A DNA stretch of 64,000 nucleotides from Actinophytocola sp036402745 (GCF_036402745.1 NZ_DASWSJ010000035.1:1-64000); one strand, 5' to 3'; shown: positions 8,019 through 16,821, counted from the stretch's first letter. The notes: generated from the sequence alone by a model not told the origin. Made by a program: numbers and translations.

Positions 8019-9527
8019 ATGCGCCGGATCATGGGCACCGAGGTCGAGTACGGCATTGCCGTTCCCGGAGATGCCACCGCCAACCCGGTACTGACCTCCA
8101 CCCAGGTCGTACTGGCCTACGCCGCTGCCGCGGACATCCCGCGTGCCCGGCGGGCGCGGTGGGACTACGAGGTCGAGTCACCACTGCGCGACGCGCGCGG
8201 GTTCGACCTCGGCGCGCCGGGCATGCCACCCGCCGACCCCGAGGTCGAGGACCTCGGCGCGGCCAACGTCATCCTCACCAACGGCGCCCGCCTCTACGTC
8301 GACCACGCGCACCCGGAGTACTCCGCGCCCGAGGTCACCAACGCCCGCGACGCCGTCATCTGGGACAAGGCGGGGGAGCGGATCATGGAGGAGGCCGCCA
8401 TGCGCGCGGCCACCGTGCCCGGCCAGCCGCGCCTGCAGCTCTACAAGAACAACGTGGACGGCAAGGGCGCCAGCTACGGCACCCACGAGAACTACCTGAT
8501 GGCCCGCAACACCCCGTTCACCTCGGTGATCGCCGGCCTCACCCCGTTCTTCGCCTCGCGCCAGGTGGTCGTCGGCTCCGGTCGGGTCGGCATCGGCGTG
8601 GCCGGCGAGGAGGCCGGCTTCCAGCTGTCCCAGCGCGCCGACTACATCGAGGTCGAGGTGGGCCTCGAGACCACGCTCAAGCGCGGCATCATCAACACCC
8701 GCGACGAGCCGCACGCCGACGCCGACAAGTACCGCCGCCTGCACGTCATCATCGGCGACGCCAACCTGGCCGAGATGTCCACCTACCTCAAGGTCGGCAC
8801 CACCGCGCTGGTCCTCGACATGATCGAGAGCGGCCTGCGGTTCGACCACCTGAAGCTCGCCGACCCGGTCCGCGCGGTCCACACGCTCTCCCACGACCCC
8901 ACGCTCAAGGCCACCGTCGAGCTGGCCAACGGCCGCAAGTTCACCGGCCTGGACATCCAGCACGCCTACCACGAGCTGATCTCGGAGAACCTCGACCGCA
9001 CCGAGCAGGACCCGGTCGCCATGAACGTCCTCAGCACCTGGGGCGACATCCTCGACACGCTGGGCAGGGACCCGATGGAGTGCGCGGACCGGCTCGACTG
9101 GCCGGCCAAGCTGCGGCTGCTGGAGGGCTTCCGCGCCCGCGACGGCCTCGGCTGGTCCTCGCCCCGGCTGCACCTGGTCGACCTGCAGTACTCCGACGTG
9201 CGGCTCGCGAAGGGCCTCTACAACCGGCTGGTCACCCGTGGCTCGATGAAGCGCCTCGTCACCGAGGAGGAGGTCACCGCGGCCATCACCACCCCGCCGC
9301 TGGACACCAGGGCCTTCTTCCGGGGCCGCTGCCTGGAGCGTTACCCGAACGCTATCGCGGCCGCCTCGTGGGACTCGGTGATCTTCGATCTGGGTCGCGA
9401 GTCGCTCGTCCGCATCCCCACGCTGGAGCCGCTGCGCGGCACGAAGGCGCACGTCGGAGAGCTGCTGGAGGCCTCGGCCACCGCGGAGGAGCTGGTCGAC
9501 GCGCTCACCGGGGGACCCCGCCGCTGA
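8019..9527 (+). CDS. dop: depupylase/Pup deamidase Dop
   Basis: This 502-residue protein (Mtb Dop is about 500) is in the glutamine-synthetase-like Pup ligase/Dop family. Features seen: the nucleotide-site start RRIMGTEVEYG, a Dop-specific insertion at about 38-78 (the Dop loop), and the nucleophile Asp95 in RLYVDHAHPEYS. RINTRDEPHAD-type metal/ATP segments follow mid-protein. Dop removes Pup from substrates, and in species whose Pup ends in Gln it also deamidates Pup. Here Pup already ends in Glu, so only depupylation should be needed. It lies upstream of pup, as is usual. Confidence 0.96.
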   Translation: MRRIMGTEVEYGIAVPGDATANPVLTSTQVVLAYAAAADIPRARRARWDYEVESPLRDARGFDLGAPGMPPADPEVEDLGAANVILTNGARLYVDHAHPEYSAPEVTNARDAVIWDKAGERIMEEAAMRAATVPGQPRLQLYKNNVDGKGASYGTHENYLMARNTPFTSVIAGLTPFFASRQVVVGSGRVGIGVAGEEAGFQLSQRADYIEVEVGLETTLKRGIINTRDEPHADADKYRRLHVIIGDANLAEMSTYLKVGTTALVLDMIESGLRFDHLKLADPVRAVHTLSHDPTLKATVELANGRKFTGLDIQHAYHELISENLDRTEQDPVAMNVLSTWGDILDTLGRDPMECADRLDWPAKLRLLEGFRARDGLGWSSPRLHLVDLQYSDVRLAKGLYNRLVTRGSMKRLVTEEEVTAAITTPPLDTRAFFRGRCLERYPNAIAAASWDSVIFDLGRESLVRIPTLEPLRGTKAHVGELLEASATAEELVDALTGGPRR

Positions 9528-9588
9528 CTGGTCCGCCAGGCTGTTCGCCGACAGCGAATAGCGATCATCGCCGTGCTGGTCCGCGATT

Positions 9589-9611
9589 ATGTCGGTCCCG
9601 GCCGGTAATCT
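9589..9611 (+). promoter_or_regulatory. RecA-NDp-like promoter of pup-prcB-prcA
   Basis: ATGTCGGTC (9589-9597), an 8-nt spacer, then TAATCT (9606-9611). This matches 7 of 9 bases of TTGTCRGTG with exact N8 spacing and a TANNNT -10. The predicted start near 9617 leaves about 25 nt before the pup ATG, including GGGAGG. Confidence 0.5.
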
Positions 9612-9641
9612 TGAGACAACAATCCCGATCCGGGAGGCGAC

Positions 9642-9836
9642 ATGGCCCAGGAGCAGACTCAGCGGCAAGGCGGCGGTGACGGCGACGAGGACGTCGACGG
9701 CGGCGCGCCGGCCGGTCAGGAGCGCAGGGAGAAGCTCGGCGAGGACGTCGACACGATCCTCGACGAGATCGACGACGTGCTCGAGGAGAACGCCGAGGAC
9801 TTCGTCCGCGCATACGTCCAAAAGGGTGGCGAGTAG
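9642..9836 (+). CDS. pup: prokaryotic ubiquitin-like protein Pup (Glu-ended form)
   Basis: This 64-residue, very acidic and mostly disordered protein has a Gln/Gly-rich N-terminus and the helical DDVLEENAEDFVRAYVQKGG segment that pairs with the Mpa coiled coil. It ends in Gly-Gly-Glu; the codons before the TAG stop are GGT GGC GAG. PafA joins the side-chain carboxylate of this Glu to substrate lysines. Because the Glu is encoded, the Dop deamidation step required where Pup ends in GGQ is unnecessary. The SD sequence GGGAGG precedes the ATG. prcB follows after 50 nt. Confidence 0.98.
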   Translation: MAQEQTQRQGGGDGDEDVDGGAPAGQERREKLGEDVDTILDEIDDVLEENAEDFVRAYVQKGGE

Positions 9837-9886
9837 GTTCTTCCCGACACCCGGTCGGCATCCGTAAACCAGGAACGAAAGCAGGC

Positions 9887-10774
9887 ATGGAACACACCCC
9901 CTCTCGCGCCACGCCCGGCGCATCGTTGCCGGCTGCCTACCTGACGGCCGAAACGTCCTCGTTCACCGACTTCCTGCGGGTGCAGGCCCCCCACCTGCTC
10001 CCCGGCTCGCTCGGTGGGCTGGGGTCGGCCGAACCCGTGCAGGCACGCCGGCAGACGGCCGGCCTGAGCACGCCGCCGCCCCACGGCACCACGATCGTCG
10101 CCGTCACCTTCGACGGCGGCGTGCTCATCGCGGGCGACCGCCGCGCCACGTCGGGCAACCTCATCTCCCAGCGCGACATGGAGAAGGTGTTCGTCACCGA
10201 CGACTACTCGGCGGTGGGCATCGCCGGCACCGCGGGCATCGCCGTCGAACTGGTTCGGCTCTTCACGCTGGAGCTGTCCCACTACGAGAAGATCGAGGGC
10301 GTCACCCTGTCCCTCAACGGCAAGACCAACAAGCTGGCCGCGCTGGTCCGGGGCAACCTCGACGTGGCGATGGCCGGCCTCGCGGTGCTGCCGTTGTTCG
10401 TCGGGTTCGACCTGTCGGCCGGCGACCCGGCCAAGGCCGGCCGGATCGTGTCCTACGACGTGGTCGGCGGCCGCTACGAGGAACGGGCCGGCTTCCACTC
10501 GGTCGGGTCCGGCTCGCTGTTCGCTCGGTCGTCGCTCAAGAAGCTCTACGACCCGGGCAGCAACGCCGAGGCCGCCATCCGGCACGCGGTCGAGGCGCTC
10601 TACGACGCCGCGGACGACGACTCGGCCACCGGCGGTCCCGACCTGGCCCGCAAGATCTACCCCAGCATCATCACCATCACCGGCGCCGAGGGCACGGTGC
10701 ACCTCTCCGACGACGAGGCCGCCGCGGTGACCGAGGCCGTCGTCACCGAGCGGTCCGCCCAGCCCCGCGGCTGA
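9887..10774 (+). CDS. prcB: 20S proteasome beta subunit
   Basis: This 295-residue precursor has a long propeptide (about 67 residues) ending in HG, directly before the catalytic T68-T69 (HGTTIVAVTFDGG). Autocleavage frees Thr68 as the nucleophile. The Asp/Lys partners are in GDRRATSGNLISQRDMEKVF. The beta subunits form the two inner heptameric rings. The C-terminal tail is Ala/Glu-rich. It is followed by prcA after 35 nt and is probably one transcript with pup. Confidence 0.97.
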   Translation: MEHTPSRATPGASLPAAYLTAETSSFTDFLRVQAPHLLPGSLGGLGSAEPVQARRQTAGLSTPPPHGTTIVAVTFDGGVLIAGDRRATSGNLISQRDMEKVFVTDDYSAVGIAGTAGIAVELVRLFTLELSHYEKIEGVTLSLNGKTNKLAALVRGNLDVAMAGLAVLPLFVGFDLSAGDPAKAGRIVSYDVVGGRYEERAGFHSVGSGSLFARSSLKKLYDPGSNAEAAIRHAVEALYDAADDDSATGGPDLARKIYPSIITITGAEGTVHLSDDEAAAVTEAVVTERSAQPRG

Positions 10775-10809
10775 CCCCAACCCCCCTTCGCGAACGAGGA
10801 GCCATCGCC

Positions 10810-11589
10810 GTGACCATGCCGCTGTACGCCTCGCCCGAGCAGTTGATGCGGGACCGCTCGGAGTACGCCCGCAAGGGCATCGCGAAGGGCCGCAGTGTGG
10901 TCGCGCTCAAGTACGCGGGCGGCGTGGTGTTCGTGGCCGAGAACCCGTCCACCACGCTGCACAAGGTCTCCGAGATCTACCACCGCATCGGCTTCGCCGC
11001 GGCGGGGCGCTACAGCGAGTACGAGAGCCTGCGCCGCGGCGGCATCCGGCACGTCGACCTGTGGGGGTACGCCAACGACCCGCAGGACGTCTCGGCGCGG
11101 CAGCTCGCCAACGTCTACGCGCAGACCCTGGCGTCCATCTTCACCGACCAGCTCAAGCCGTTCGAGGTGGAGATCTGCGTGGCCGAGGTCGGGGCCACGC
11201 CGGAGTCCGACCAGCTCTACCGGCTCACCTACGACGGCTCCATCGTCGACGAGCCGCAGTACCTGGTGATGGGCGGCCAGACCGAGCCCATCTCCAACAC
11301 CATGAAGGACTCCTACGAGGAGGGCATGGCGCTGGAGGACGCGGTGGCGTTCGCGGTGCGCGCGCTCACCGCCGGCGCCACGGCGGCCAACAGCAACGGC
11401 GACAGTGGGCAGACCGTCGGCAAGCTGGAGGTCGCCGTCCTCGAGCGGTCCCGGCCCCGACGGGCGTTCCGCCGCATCGAGGGCGCGGCCCTCACCGCGG
11501 TCCTGCCGGCGGGTTCCGAGCCGGACGAGAAGCCGGAGGGCGAGCCGATCGACCCCAGGCCGGACGGTGACTCGAACGGCTCTGACTAG
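10810..11589 (+). CDS. prcA: 20S proteasome alpha subunit
   Basis: This 259-residue protein starts at GTG 10810 (VTMPLYASPEQL) with AGGAG 5' of it. The alpha-ring N-terminal gate segment and helix H0 (MRDRSEYARKGIAKGRSVVAL) are visible. A typical VVFVAENPSTTLHKVSEIY core follows, along with a negatively charged, low-complexity C-terminal tail of about 25 residues. Alpha rings form the gated entry that Mpa's GQYL tail opens. A 7-bp hairpin at 11647-11666 may end the transcript. Confidence 0.96.
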   Translation: MTMPLYASPEQLMRDRSEYARKGIAKGRSVVALKYAGGVVFVAENPSTTLHKVSEIYHRIGFAAAGRYSEYESLRRGGIRHVDLWGYANDPQDVSARQLANVYAQTLASIFTDQLKPFEVEICVAEVGATPESDQLYRLTYDGSIVDEPQYLVMGGQTEPISNTMKDSYEEGMALEDAVAFAVRALTAGATAANSNGDSGQTVGKLEVAVLERSRPRRAFRRIEGAALTAVLPAGSEPDEKPEGEPIDPRPDGDSNGSD

Positions 11590-11646
11590 GGCGGACGCCG
11601 TTCATCGGCCGTTCGGATCGATGACGCGTTCATCTCACCTCGGAGA

Positions 11647-11681
11647 GGCCCGACCACCTTCGGGCCATCAGCGCATAGGCT
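11647..11681 (+). promoter_or_regulatory. hairpin plus -10 element before pafA
   Basis: GGCCCGA (11647-11653) pairs with TCGGGCC (11660-11666) around CCACCT. This is a weak end for the prcA transcript. TAGGCT (11676-11681), then 6 nt and the pafA ATG, gives a leaderless promoter arrangement. No clear -35 is seen. Confidence 0.45.
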
Positions 11682-11687
11682 AAGAGA

Positions 11688-13046
11688 ATGCAGCGGCGGA
11701 TCTTCGGCATCGAAACCGAGTTCGGCGTGACCTGTACGTTTCACGGCCAGCGCAGACTGAGCCCGGACGAGGTCGCGCGGTACCTGTTTCGGCGAGTGGT
11801 GTCCTGGGGTCGTTCCTCGAACGTGTTCCTGCGCAACGGCTCGCGCCTTTACCTGGATGTCGGCTCACACCCCGAGTACGCCACCGCGGAGTGCGACGAC
11901 CTCGTGCAGCTGGTCACCCACGACAAGGCGGGCGAGCGGATCCTCGAGGATCTCCTGGTCGACGCCGAACGCAGGCTGGCCGACGAGGGCATCGGCGGGG
12001 ATATCTTCCTGTTCAAGAACAACACCGACTCGGCGGGCAACTCCTACGGTTGCCACGAGAACTACCTGGTCACGAGGGCCGGCGAGTTCTCCCGGATCGC
12101 TGATGTCCTGTTGCCCTTCCTGGTCACGAGGCAGCTGATCTGCGGCGCCGGCAAGGTGCTGCAGACCCCCCGCGGCGCGGTGTACTGCCTGTCCCAGCGT
12201 GCGGAGCACATCTGGGAAGGCGTCTCCTCAGCGACGACCAGGTCCCGCCCGATCATCAACACCCGCGACGAGCCCCACGCGGACGCCGAGCGCTACCGCC
12301 GCCTACACGTGATTGTCGGCGACTCCAACATGGCCGAGGCGACGACGCTGCTGAAGGTCGGCAGCGCGAACCTGGTCCTGGAAATGATCGAGGACGGCGT
12401 CCAGTTCCGGGACTTCAGCCTGGACAACCCGATCAGGGCGATCCGCGAGATCAGCCACGACCTCACGGGCCGCCGCTTGGTCCGTCTGGCCGGCGGCCGG
12501 GAGGCGTCGGCCCTGGACATCCAGCGCGAGTATTTCTCCAGAGCAGTCGAGCACGTGGCGAAGCGCTCCCCGGACCCGGTCGCCGATCGGGTGATCGAGC
12601 TCTGGGGCCGCACCCTCGACGCGATCGAGGCGCAGGACCTGGGCCGGATCGACAGAGAGATCGACTGGGCGATAAAGCATCGCCTGGTGGAGCGCTACCG
12701 CGCGAAGCACGGTATGGAGCTGTCGAGCCCCCGCATCGCCCAGCTGGACCTGGCGTACCACGACATCCGCCGCGGCCGAGGGATCTTCGACCTGCTGCAA
12801 CGCAAGGACCTGGTAGCGAGAGTCACCGACGACGGCGAGATCGAGGCCGCGAAGGACACCCCACCGCAGACGACGAGGGCCAAGCTGAGGGGCGACTTCA
12901 TCGCCGCCGCCCAGCAAGCGGGCCGAGACTTCACGGTCGACTGGGTCCACCTGAAGCTGAACGACCAGGCGCAGAGGACGGTCCTGTGCAAGGACCCGTT
13001 CCGAGCAGTGGACGAAAGAGTCGAAAGGCTGATCGCCTCCCTGTAG
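11688..13046 (+). CDS. pafA: Pup-protein ligase PafA
   Basis: This 452-residue protein has the same length as mycobacterial PafA. It uses ATP to activate the Pup Glu side chain and transfers it to substrate lysine. Visible: the ATP/Mg start RRIFGIETEFGVT with Glu in GIETEFG, the catalytic Asp57 in GSRLYLDVGSHPEY, FLFKNNTDSAGNSYG, and RPIINTRDEPHADAERYRRLHVI, all typical of the family. It lacks the Dop loop that Dop has, which separates the two paralogues. Codon use near the 3' end contains more A/G-ending codons than its neighbours. A strong bidirectional terminator follows. Confidence 0.97.
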   Translation: MQRRIFGIETEFGVTCTFHGQRRLSPDEVARYLFRRVVSWGRSSNVFLRNGSRLYLDVGSHPEYATAECDDLVQLVTHDKAGERILEDLLVDAERRLADEGIGGDIFLFKNNTDSAGNSYGCHENYLVTRAGEFSRIADVLLPFLVTRQLICGAGKVLQTPRGAVYCLSQRAEHIWEGVSSATTRSRPIINTRDEPHADAERYRRLHVIVGDSNMAEATTLLKVGSANLVLEMIEDGVQFRDFSLDNPIRAIREISHDLTGRRLVRLAGGREASALDIQREYFSRAVEHVAKRSPDPVADRVIELWGRTLDAIEAQDLGRIDREIDWAIKHRLVERYRAKHGMELSSPRIAQLDLAYHDIRRGRGIFDLLQRKDLVARVTDDGEIEAAKDTPPQTTRAKLRGDFIAAAQQAGRDFTVDWVHLKLNDQAQRTVLCKDPFRAVDERVERLIASL

Positions 13047-13062
13047 GAGCAGCCCACAAGGA

Positions 13063-13096
13063 AGAGGGCGCCGTGCAGAACCACGGCGCCCCCTCT
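13063..13096. terminator. bidirectional terminator between pafA and the MMPL gene
   Basis: GGGCGCCGTG pairs with CACGGCGCCC, with outer AGAG/CTCT pairing past a 2-nt bulge and a 6-nt loop. It sits between two convergent stops. Confidence 0.8.
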
Positions 13097-13118
13097 GACA
13101 GGCCTCAGATGGTAGGCC

Positions 13119-15311
13119 TCAGACCTTGACCAACTCCCGCTCCGGCGAGTCCGGAGCCTCCGGCGACTCAGGCGACGGCCCCTCCGACAGACCGACCCGC
13201 CCGTGCACCCGCCGCATCCAAGACGGAGCCCACCAGGCAGCCCGCCCCAACACCCGCATCCCCACGGGAACCAGAACCCCCCGGATCAACGTGGCATCGA
13301 TCAAAATCGCGAGCCCGGACCCAATCCCGAACATCTGAATGAAACTGACCCCACTGGTCCCGAAGGCGAGCAGCGAGACGGCGAGCAACACGGCGGCCAT
13401 GGTGATCAGCCGCCCGGTGCGCCCGAGCCCCTGGGTGACGGCGGTGCGCGGGTCAGCGCCGAGCGAGTGCATCTCCTTGATCCGGCTCACGACGAACACC
13501 TCGTAGTCCATCGACAGCCCGAACACGATGCAGAACAGCAGCACCAGCATGCTGGTGTCGAGCGGTAGCGGCGTGAAGCCGAGCCACGAGGACAGCCAGC
13601 CCTCCTGGAAGATCATCACCATCACGCCCAGCGTCGCGGAGAGCCCGAGCACGTTGAACAGCAGCGCCCGCAGCGGCTGCAGCACGCTCCCCGTGAAGAG
13701 GAACAGCAGCAGGAACGTGCTGATCGCGACCAGGCCCGCGGCCAGCGGCAGCCGGCTCGAGATCGCGGCCTTGCTGTCCACCAGGCGCGCCGCCTCCCCG
13801 CCGACCAGCACGTCCGCACCGTTCGCCGGCACCGCGCGGACCGTCCTGACGAGGTCCTGGCCCGCGGTCGAGTGGGCGTCGTAGCCGGTGGCCAGCGTCA
13901 GGCGCTGGATGCCCGACTCCGCGGCCATCGCCGGGTTGCCCGGACCGGTCGACCGGCCGTCGACGTACGTGCCGGTGCTCGTCGCGACCGACTCGACGCC
14001 GCGCAGCTGCGAGAGGCGCGCGGCGTAGTCGGTGACGTCGGCCGGGCCGCGGGTGACCAGCTGCATGGCCTTGCTGTCGTCGCTCGGGAAGTCGGCGCGC
14101 AGCACGTCGCCCACCACCCGGGTCTCCGACGCGGTCGTCAGCACCCGCTCGTCCGGCGTGCCGAACTCCACGCGCAGCAACGGGATCGCGGCGATCGCCA
14201 GCAGGATCACCACCGGCGCGCCGGTGAGCAGCGGCCGGCGCATGGCGGTGCTCGCGATCTTGGCCCACATCGCGGACACCGAGCCCGGCGTCTTCTTCAC
14301 CCACGGCAGCCGCGCCGAGTTGACCTTCGGGCCCAGCACCGCGAGCAGCGCCGGCAGCACCAGGATCGCGCTGACCATCGCGATGATCACCACGCCGACC
14401 CCGGCGTAGGCGAACGACCGCAGGAAGTACAGCGGGAACATCAGCAGCGCGGACAGCGCGACGGCGACCGTCAGCGCGCTGAACATGATCGTCCGGCCGG
14501 CCGTCTCGACCGTGCGGACGACCGCCTCGGTCGTGTCGCGTCCGGCCGCCAGCTCCTCGCGGAACCGGGACACCATCAGCAGCGCGTAGTCGATCGCGAG
14601 GCCCAGGCCCAGCGCGGTGGTCAGGTTGATCGAGAACACCGACACGTCGGTGGCCGAGCCGAGGATCGACAGCAGCGCGAACGTGCCCAGCACGGCGATC
14701 GCGCCGATCGCGAGCGGCAGCAGCGCGGCGACCACGCTGCCGAACACCACCACGAGCAGCACCAGGATGATCGGCACCGCGATCGACTCGGCCAGCGCGA
14801 GGTCGCTGCCGACCTGGGCGCCGATGTCGGTGCCGACCGCGGCCCGCCCGCCGATGGTCACGTCGAGCGGCCCGCTCGCGGTGTCGTAGGCGTTCCGGAG
14901 GCTCTCGACGTCACCGTTGCCGGCGAACTTGGCGACCGCGATCGCGTGCTTGCCGTCCGCCGACCTCATCGGCGGCGCGTTGGTCGTGAAGTAGGAGGTG
15001 AAGTCGACGAGCGTGGCGTCGGACCGCAGGCGCTCGGTGAGCGCGGTGGCCGCGGACCGCACGGCCGGGGAGTCGACGGTGCCGGACTTCGCGCTCATCA
15101 GGAAGACGACGTCGTTCTCGCCGCCGAACTGCGACTTGAGTAGCTCTTGAGCCTGACTGGAGTCGGCGGCGGGGTCCTGGAAGCCGCCGTCGGTCTTGAG
15201 TTTGCCGAACGCGGTGAACCCGAGCGCGCCGGCACCCATCAGGACCAGGACAGTCACGACGAGAACCGCGCGAGCGTGACCGGCGACGAACCGGCCGATT
15301 CGACCGAACAT
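13119..15311 (-). CDS. MMPL/RND-family exporter
   Basis: This 730-residue protein is a proton-driven inner-membrane exporter of the MmpL type. It has an N-terminal helix (RAVLVVTVLVLMGAGALGF), an exported loop of about 150 residues, and five or six grouped helices beginning ESIAVPIILVLLVVVFGSVV. The essential Asp-Tyr segment follows (GLGLAIDYALLMVSRFREEL). The module then repeats, with FCIVFGLSMDYEVFVVSRIKEM in the second half. The duplicated layout and length (730 versus 700-1000) fit small actinobacterial MMPL drug or lipid exporters. It diverges from a TetR gene 92 bp away that probably represses it. Cargo unknown. Confidence 0.92.
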   Translation of the reverse strand: MFGRIGRFVAGHARAVLVVTVLVLMGAGALGFTAFGKLKTDGGFQDPAADSSQAQELLKSQFGGENDVVFLMSAKSGTVDSPAVRSAATALTERLRSDATLVDFTSYFTTNAPPMRSADGKHAIAVAKFAGNGDVESLRNAYDTASGPLDVTIGGRAAVGTDIGAQVGSDLALAESIAVPIILVLLVVVFGSVVAALLPLAIGAIAVLGTFALLSILGSATDVSVFSINLTTALGLGLAIDYALLMVSRFREELAAGRDTTEAVVRTVETAGRTIMFSALTVAVALSALLMFPLYFLRSFAYAGVGVVIIAMVSAILVLPALLAVLGPKVNSARLPWVKKTPGSVSAMWAKIASTAMRRPLLTGAPVVILLAIAAIPLLRVEFGTPDERVLTTASETRVVGDVLRADFPSDDSKAMQLVTRGPADVTDYAARLSQLRGVESVATSTGTYVDGRSTGPGNPAMAAESGIQRLTLATGYDAHSTAGQDLVRTVRAVPANGADVLVGGEAARLVDSKAAISSRLPLAAGLVAISTFLLLFLFTGSVLQPLRALLFNVLGLSATLGVMVMIFQEGWLSSWLGFTPLPLDTSMLVLLFCIVFGLSMDYEVFVVSRIKEMHSLGADPRTAVTQGLGRTGRLITMAAVLLAVSLLAFGTSGVSFIQMFGIGSGLAILIDATLIRGVLVPVGMRVLGRAAWWAPSWMRRVHGRVGLSEGPSPESPEAPDSPERELVKV

Positions 15312-15346
15312 GACATGCCCCCTGCATCGCTGGAATGTGTACAGAC

Positions 15347-15397
15347 GTAAACTTGTCGCCTGTTAACTTGCCATCGATGTTTGCTGGTGTCAACATC
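15347..15397. promoter_or_regulatory. candidate operator/promoter between the MMPL and TetR genes
   Basis: Two direct repeats, GTAAACTTG (15347-15355) and GTTAACTTG (15362-15370), are followed by an inverted repeat GATGTT-N10-AACATC (15376-15397). On the reverse strand TTGACA (15393-15388) lies 17 nt from CAAGTT (15370-15365), a plausible promoter for the MMPL gene overlapping these repeats. The local base composition is AT-richer than the surroundings. Confidence 0.4.
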
Positions 15398-15403
15398 GGT
15401 CTC

Positions 15404-16093
15404 ATGGTTTCCTCAGGCTCATCGAAGCGCGCCTACCATCACGGCAACCTGCGCAACGCGCTCATCGCCGCGGCGGCCGAGCTCGCCGCACAGGGCGGCC
15501 CGGCCTCGGTGACCATCCGCGCGGCGGCCCGCCTGGTGGGTGTCACCCCGACCGCGGCCTACCGACACTTTACGAACCAGGAGGAGCTCCTCGGCGCCGC
15601 GAAGGACGCCGCGCTCCACGAGCTCACCGAGGCGATGCACAAGGAGCTCGCGGCCCGCCCGCAGTCCGAGGATCCCATCCGCTACGCACTGGGCAGTCTC
15701 GCCGCGCTCGGACGCGGGTACATCGCCTTCGCCAGGGCGCAGCCGGGCCTGTTCCGCACGGTCTTCGCCTGGGAGGGCCCGCTCGCCGGCGATCCGGGCT
15801 TGCGTGCGAGAGAGCAGAGCGACCCGTTCCAGCTGCTGCTCGACTCACTCGACGAGCTGGTCGCGGTCGGCTACCTCAGCGTGGAGCGGCGCCCGCTCGC
15901 CGAGGTGGCCGCGTGGGCGGTGGTGCACGGCCTCGCCGCCCTGCTCGACGGCCCGCTCCGCGACCTGCCGGCCGACGTCCGGGAGGAGGCGGTGGTCAAG
16001 GCGATGCTGATCCTGGGCCACGGCCTGTCCGGCAACGGCCTCACCCCGGAGCAGGAGGCCCTGCTGGCCGACGAGATGAAGACCGTCACCTGA
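15404..16093 (+). CDS. TetR-family regulator (WHG-type C-terminal domain)
   Basis: This 229-residue protein starts at ATG 15404 (MVSSGSSKRAYHHGNLRNAL); the frame is open further 5' but that part covers the operator-like repeats. The N-terminal HTH is clear: ALIAAAAELAAQGGPASVTIRAAARLVGVTPTAAYRHF with a NQEELLGAAKDAAL linker. The C-terminal ligand domain is of the TetR_C_13/WHG type. It is divergent from the MMPL exporter, which suggests ligand-relieved repression of the exporter and of itself. Its ligand is unknown. Confidence 0.88.
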   Translation: MVSSGSSKRAYHHGNLRNALIAAAAELAAQGGPASVTIRAAARLVGVTPTAAYRHFTNQEELLGAAKDAALHELTEAMHKELAARPQSEDPIRYALGSLAALGRGYIAFARAQPGLFRTVFAWEGPLAGDPGLRAREQSDPFQLLLDSLDELVAVGYLSVERRPLAEVAAWAVVHGLAALLDGPLRDLPADVREEAVVKAMLILGHGLSGNGLTPEQEALLADEMKTVT

Positions 16094-16098
16094 GGGCT

Positions 16099-16821
16099 CT
16101 AGCCGGCGGCCGCTTCCCGGGAGTGCAGGTCCCGCACGGTGGGGGAGGTCGTCACCCGCCGCGGGTCGGGGTGGGTGCCGAGCACGCGGTCCGCGGTGCC
16201 GGCGCTGGTGACGGTGAACCAGTAGTGCTCGTTCTTGTAGTGGTGCAGCCGGTGGTTGCGCCAGATCGCCCGGTACAGCCGCGTCCGCGGGCGGTAGTCG
16301 CTGTGGATCAGGTAGTGCGTCCACTCGTAGCCCAGCGCGAGGACGGCGACCACGGTCAGGTACGTCAGGCCGAGGCCGGGCCGGGGGAACGCGAGCAGCC
16401 CGATCGCGGTGACCGCGGGCAGCAGCCACAGCAGCACCGGCCAGGGGATGAACACCAGCGGCACGTCGCGGGGGTCGGCGTGGTGCGCGCGGTGCTTGCG
16501 GGACAGCAGTGGGTCGATGGTGACCCGGCCCAGCCGGCGCGGTCGCCAGTGCAGCACGCATACGTGCACGGCCCACTCGAAGAACGGGAAGACGGCGACC
16601 ATGATCACCGGGGTCAGCGCGTCGCCGGGCCGCCAGTCGCCCACGACCACCCGGGCCGTCAGCGCGGCGACCAGCACGGTGCCGACCAGCCACGGCGACG
16701 GATGCCGCCAGAACGCGGCGGCGGACGCGCGCAACCCGATCGGGCGGCGGCGGGATCCGGTGATGGCGGCCTCGTCGGCGCGGACCCGCTCCCGCGCCCG
16801 GGTCTCGGTGTCGTCAGTCAT
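16099..16821 (-). CDS. sterol desaturase/fatty acid hydroxylase family membrane protein
   Basis: This 240-residue protein has about four membrane helices and the di-iron histidine clusters of the superfamily in order: EWAVHVCVLH, RKHRAHH, YEWTHYLIHS and NHRLHHYKNEHYW. Such enzymes hydroxylate or desaturate lipids, sterols or carotenoids with O2. The substrate cannot be told. It overlaps the upstream FadR-type regulator by 8 nt, so the pair is translationally coupled, and the regulator probably responds to a lipid or acyl compound. It converges with the TetR gene across a 5-nt gap. Confidence 0.85.
   Translation of the reverse strand: MTDDTETRARERVRADEAAITGSRRRPIGLRASAAAFWRHPSPWLVGTVLVAALTARVVVGDWRPGDALTPVIMVAVFPFFEWAVHVCVLHWRPRRLGRVTIDPLLSRKHRAHHADPRDVPLVFIPWPVLLWLLPAVTAIGLLAFPRPGLGLTYLTVVAVLALGYEWTHYLIHSDYRPRTRLYRAIWRNHRLHHYKNEHYWFTVTSAGTADRVLGTHPDPRRVTTSPTVRDLHSREAAAG

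Noticed and set aside
8178..9923. 581-residue reverse-strand open frame
   Set aside because: It runs through dop and pup on the other strand and has low-complexity content only.
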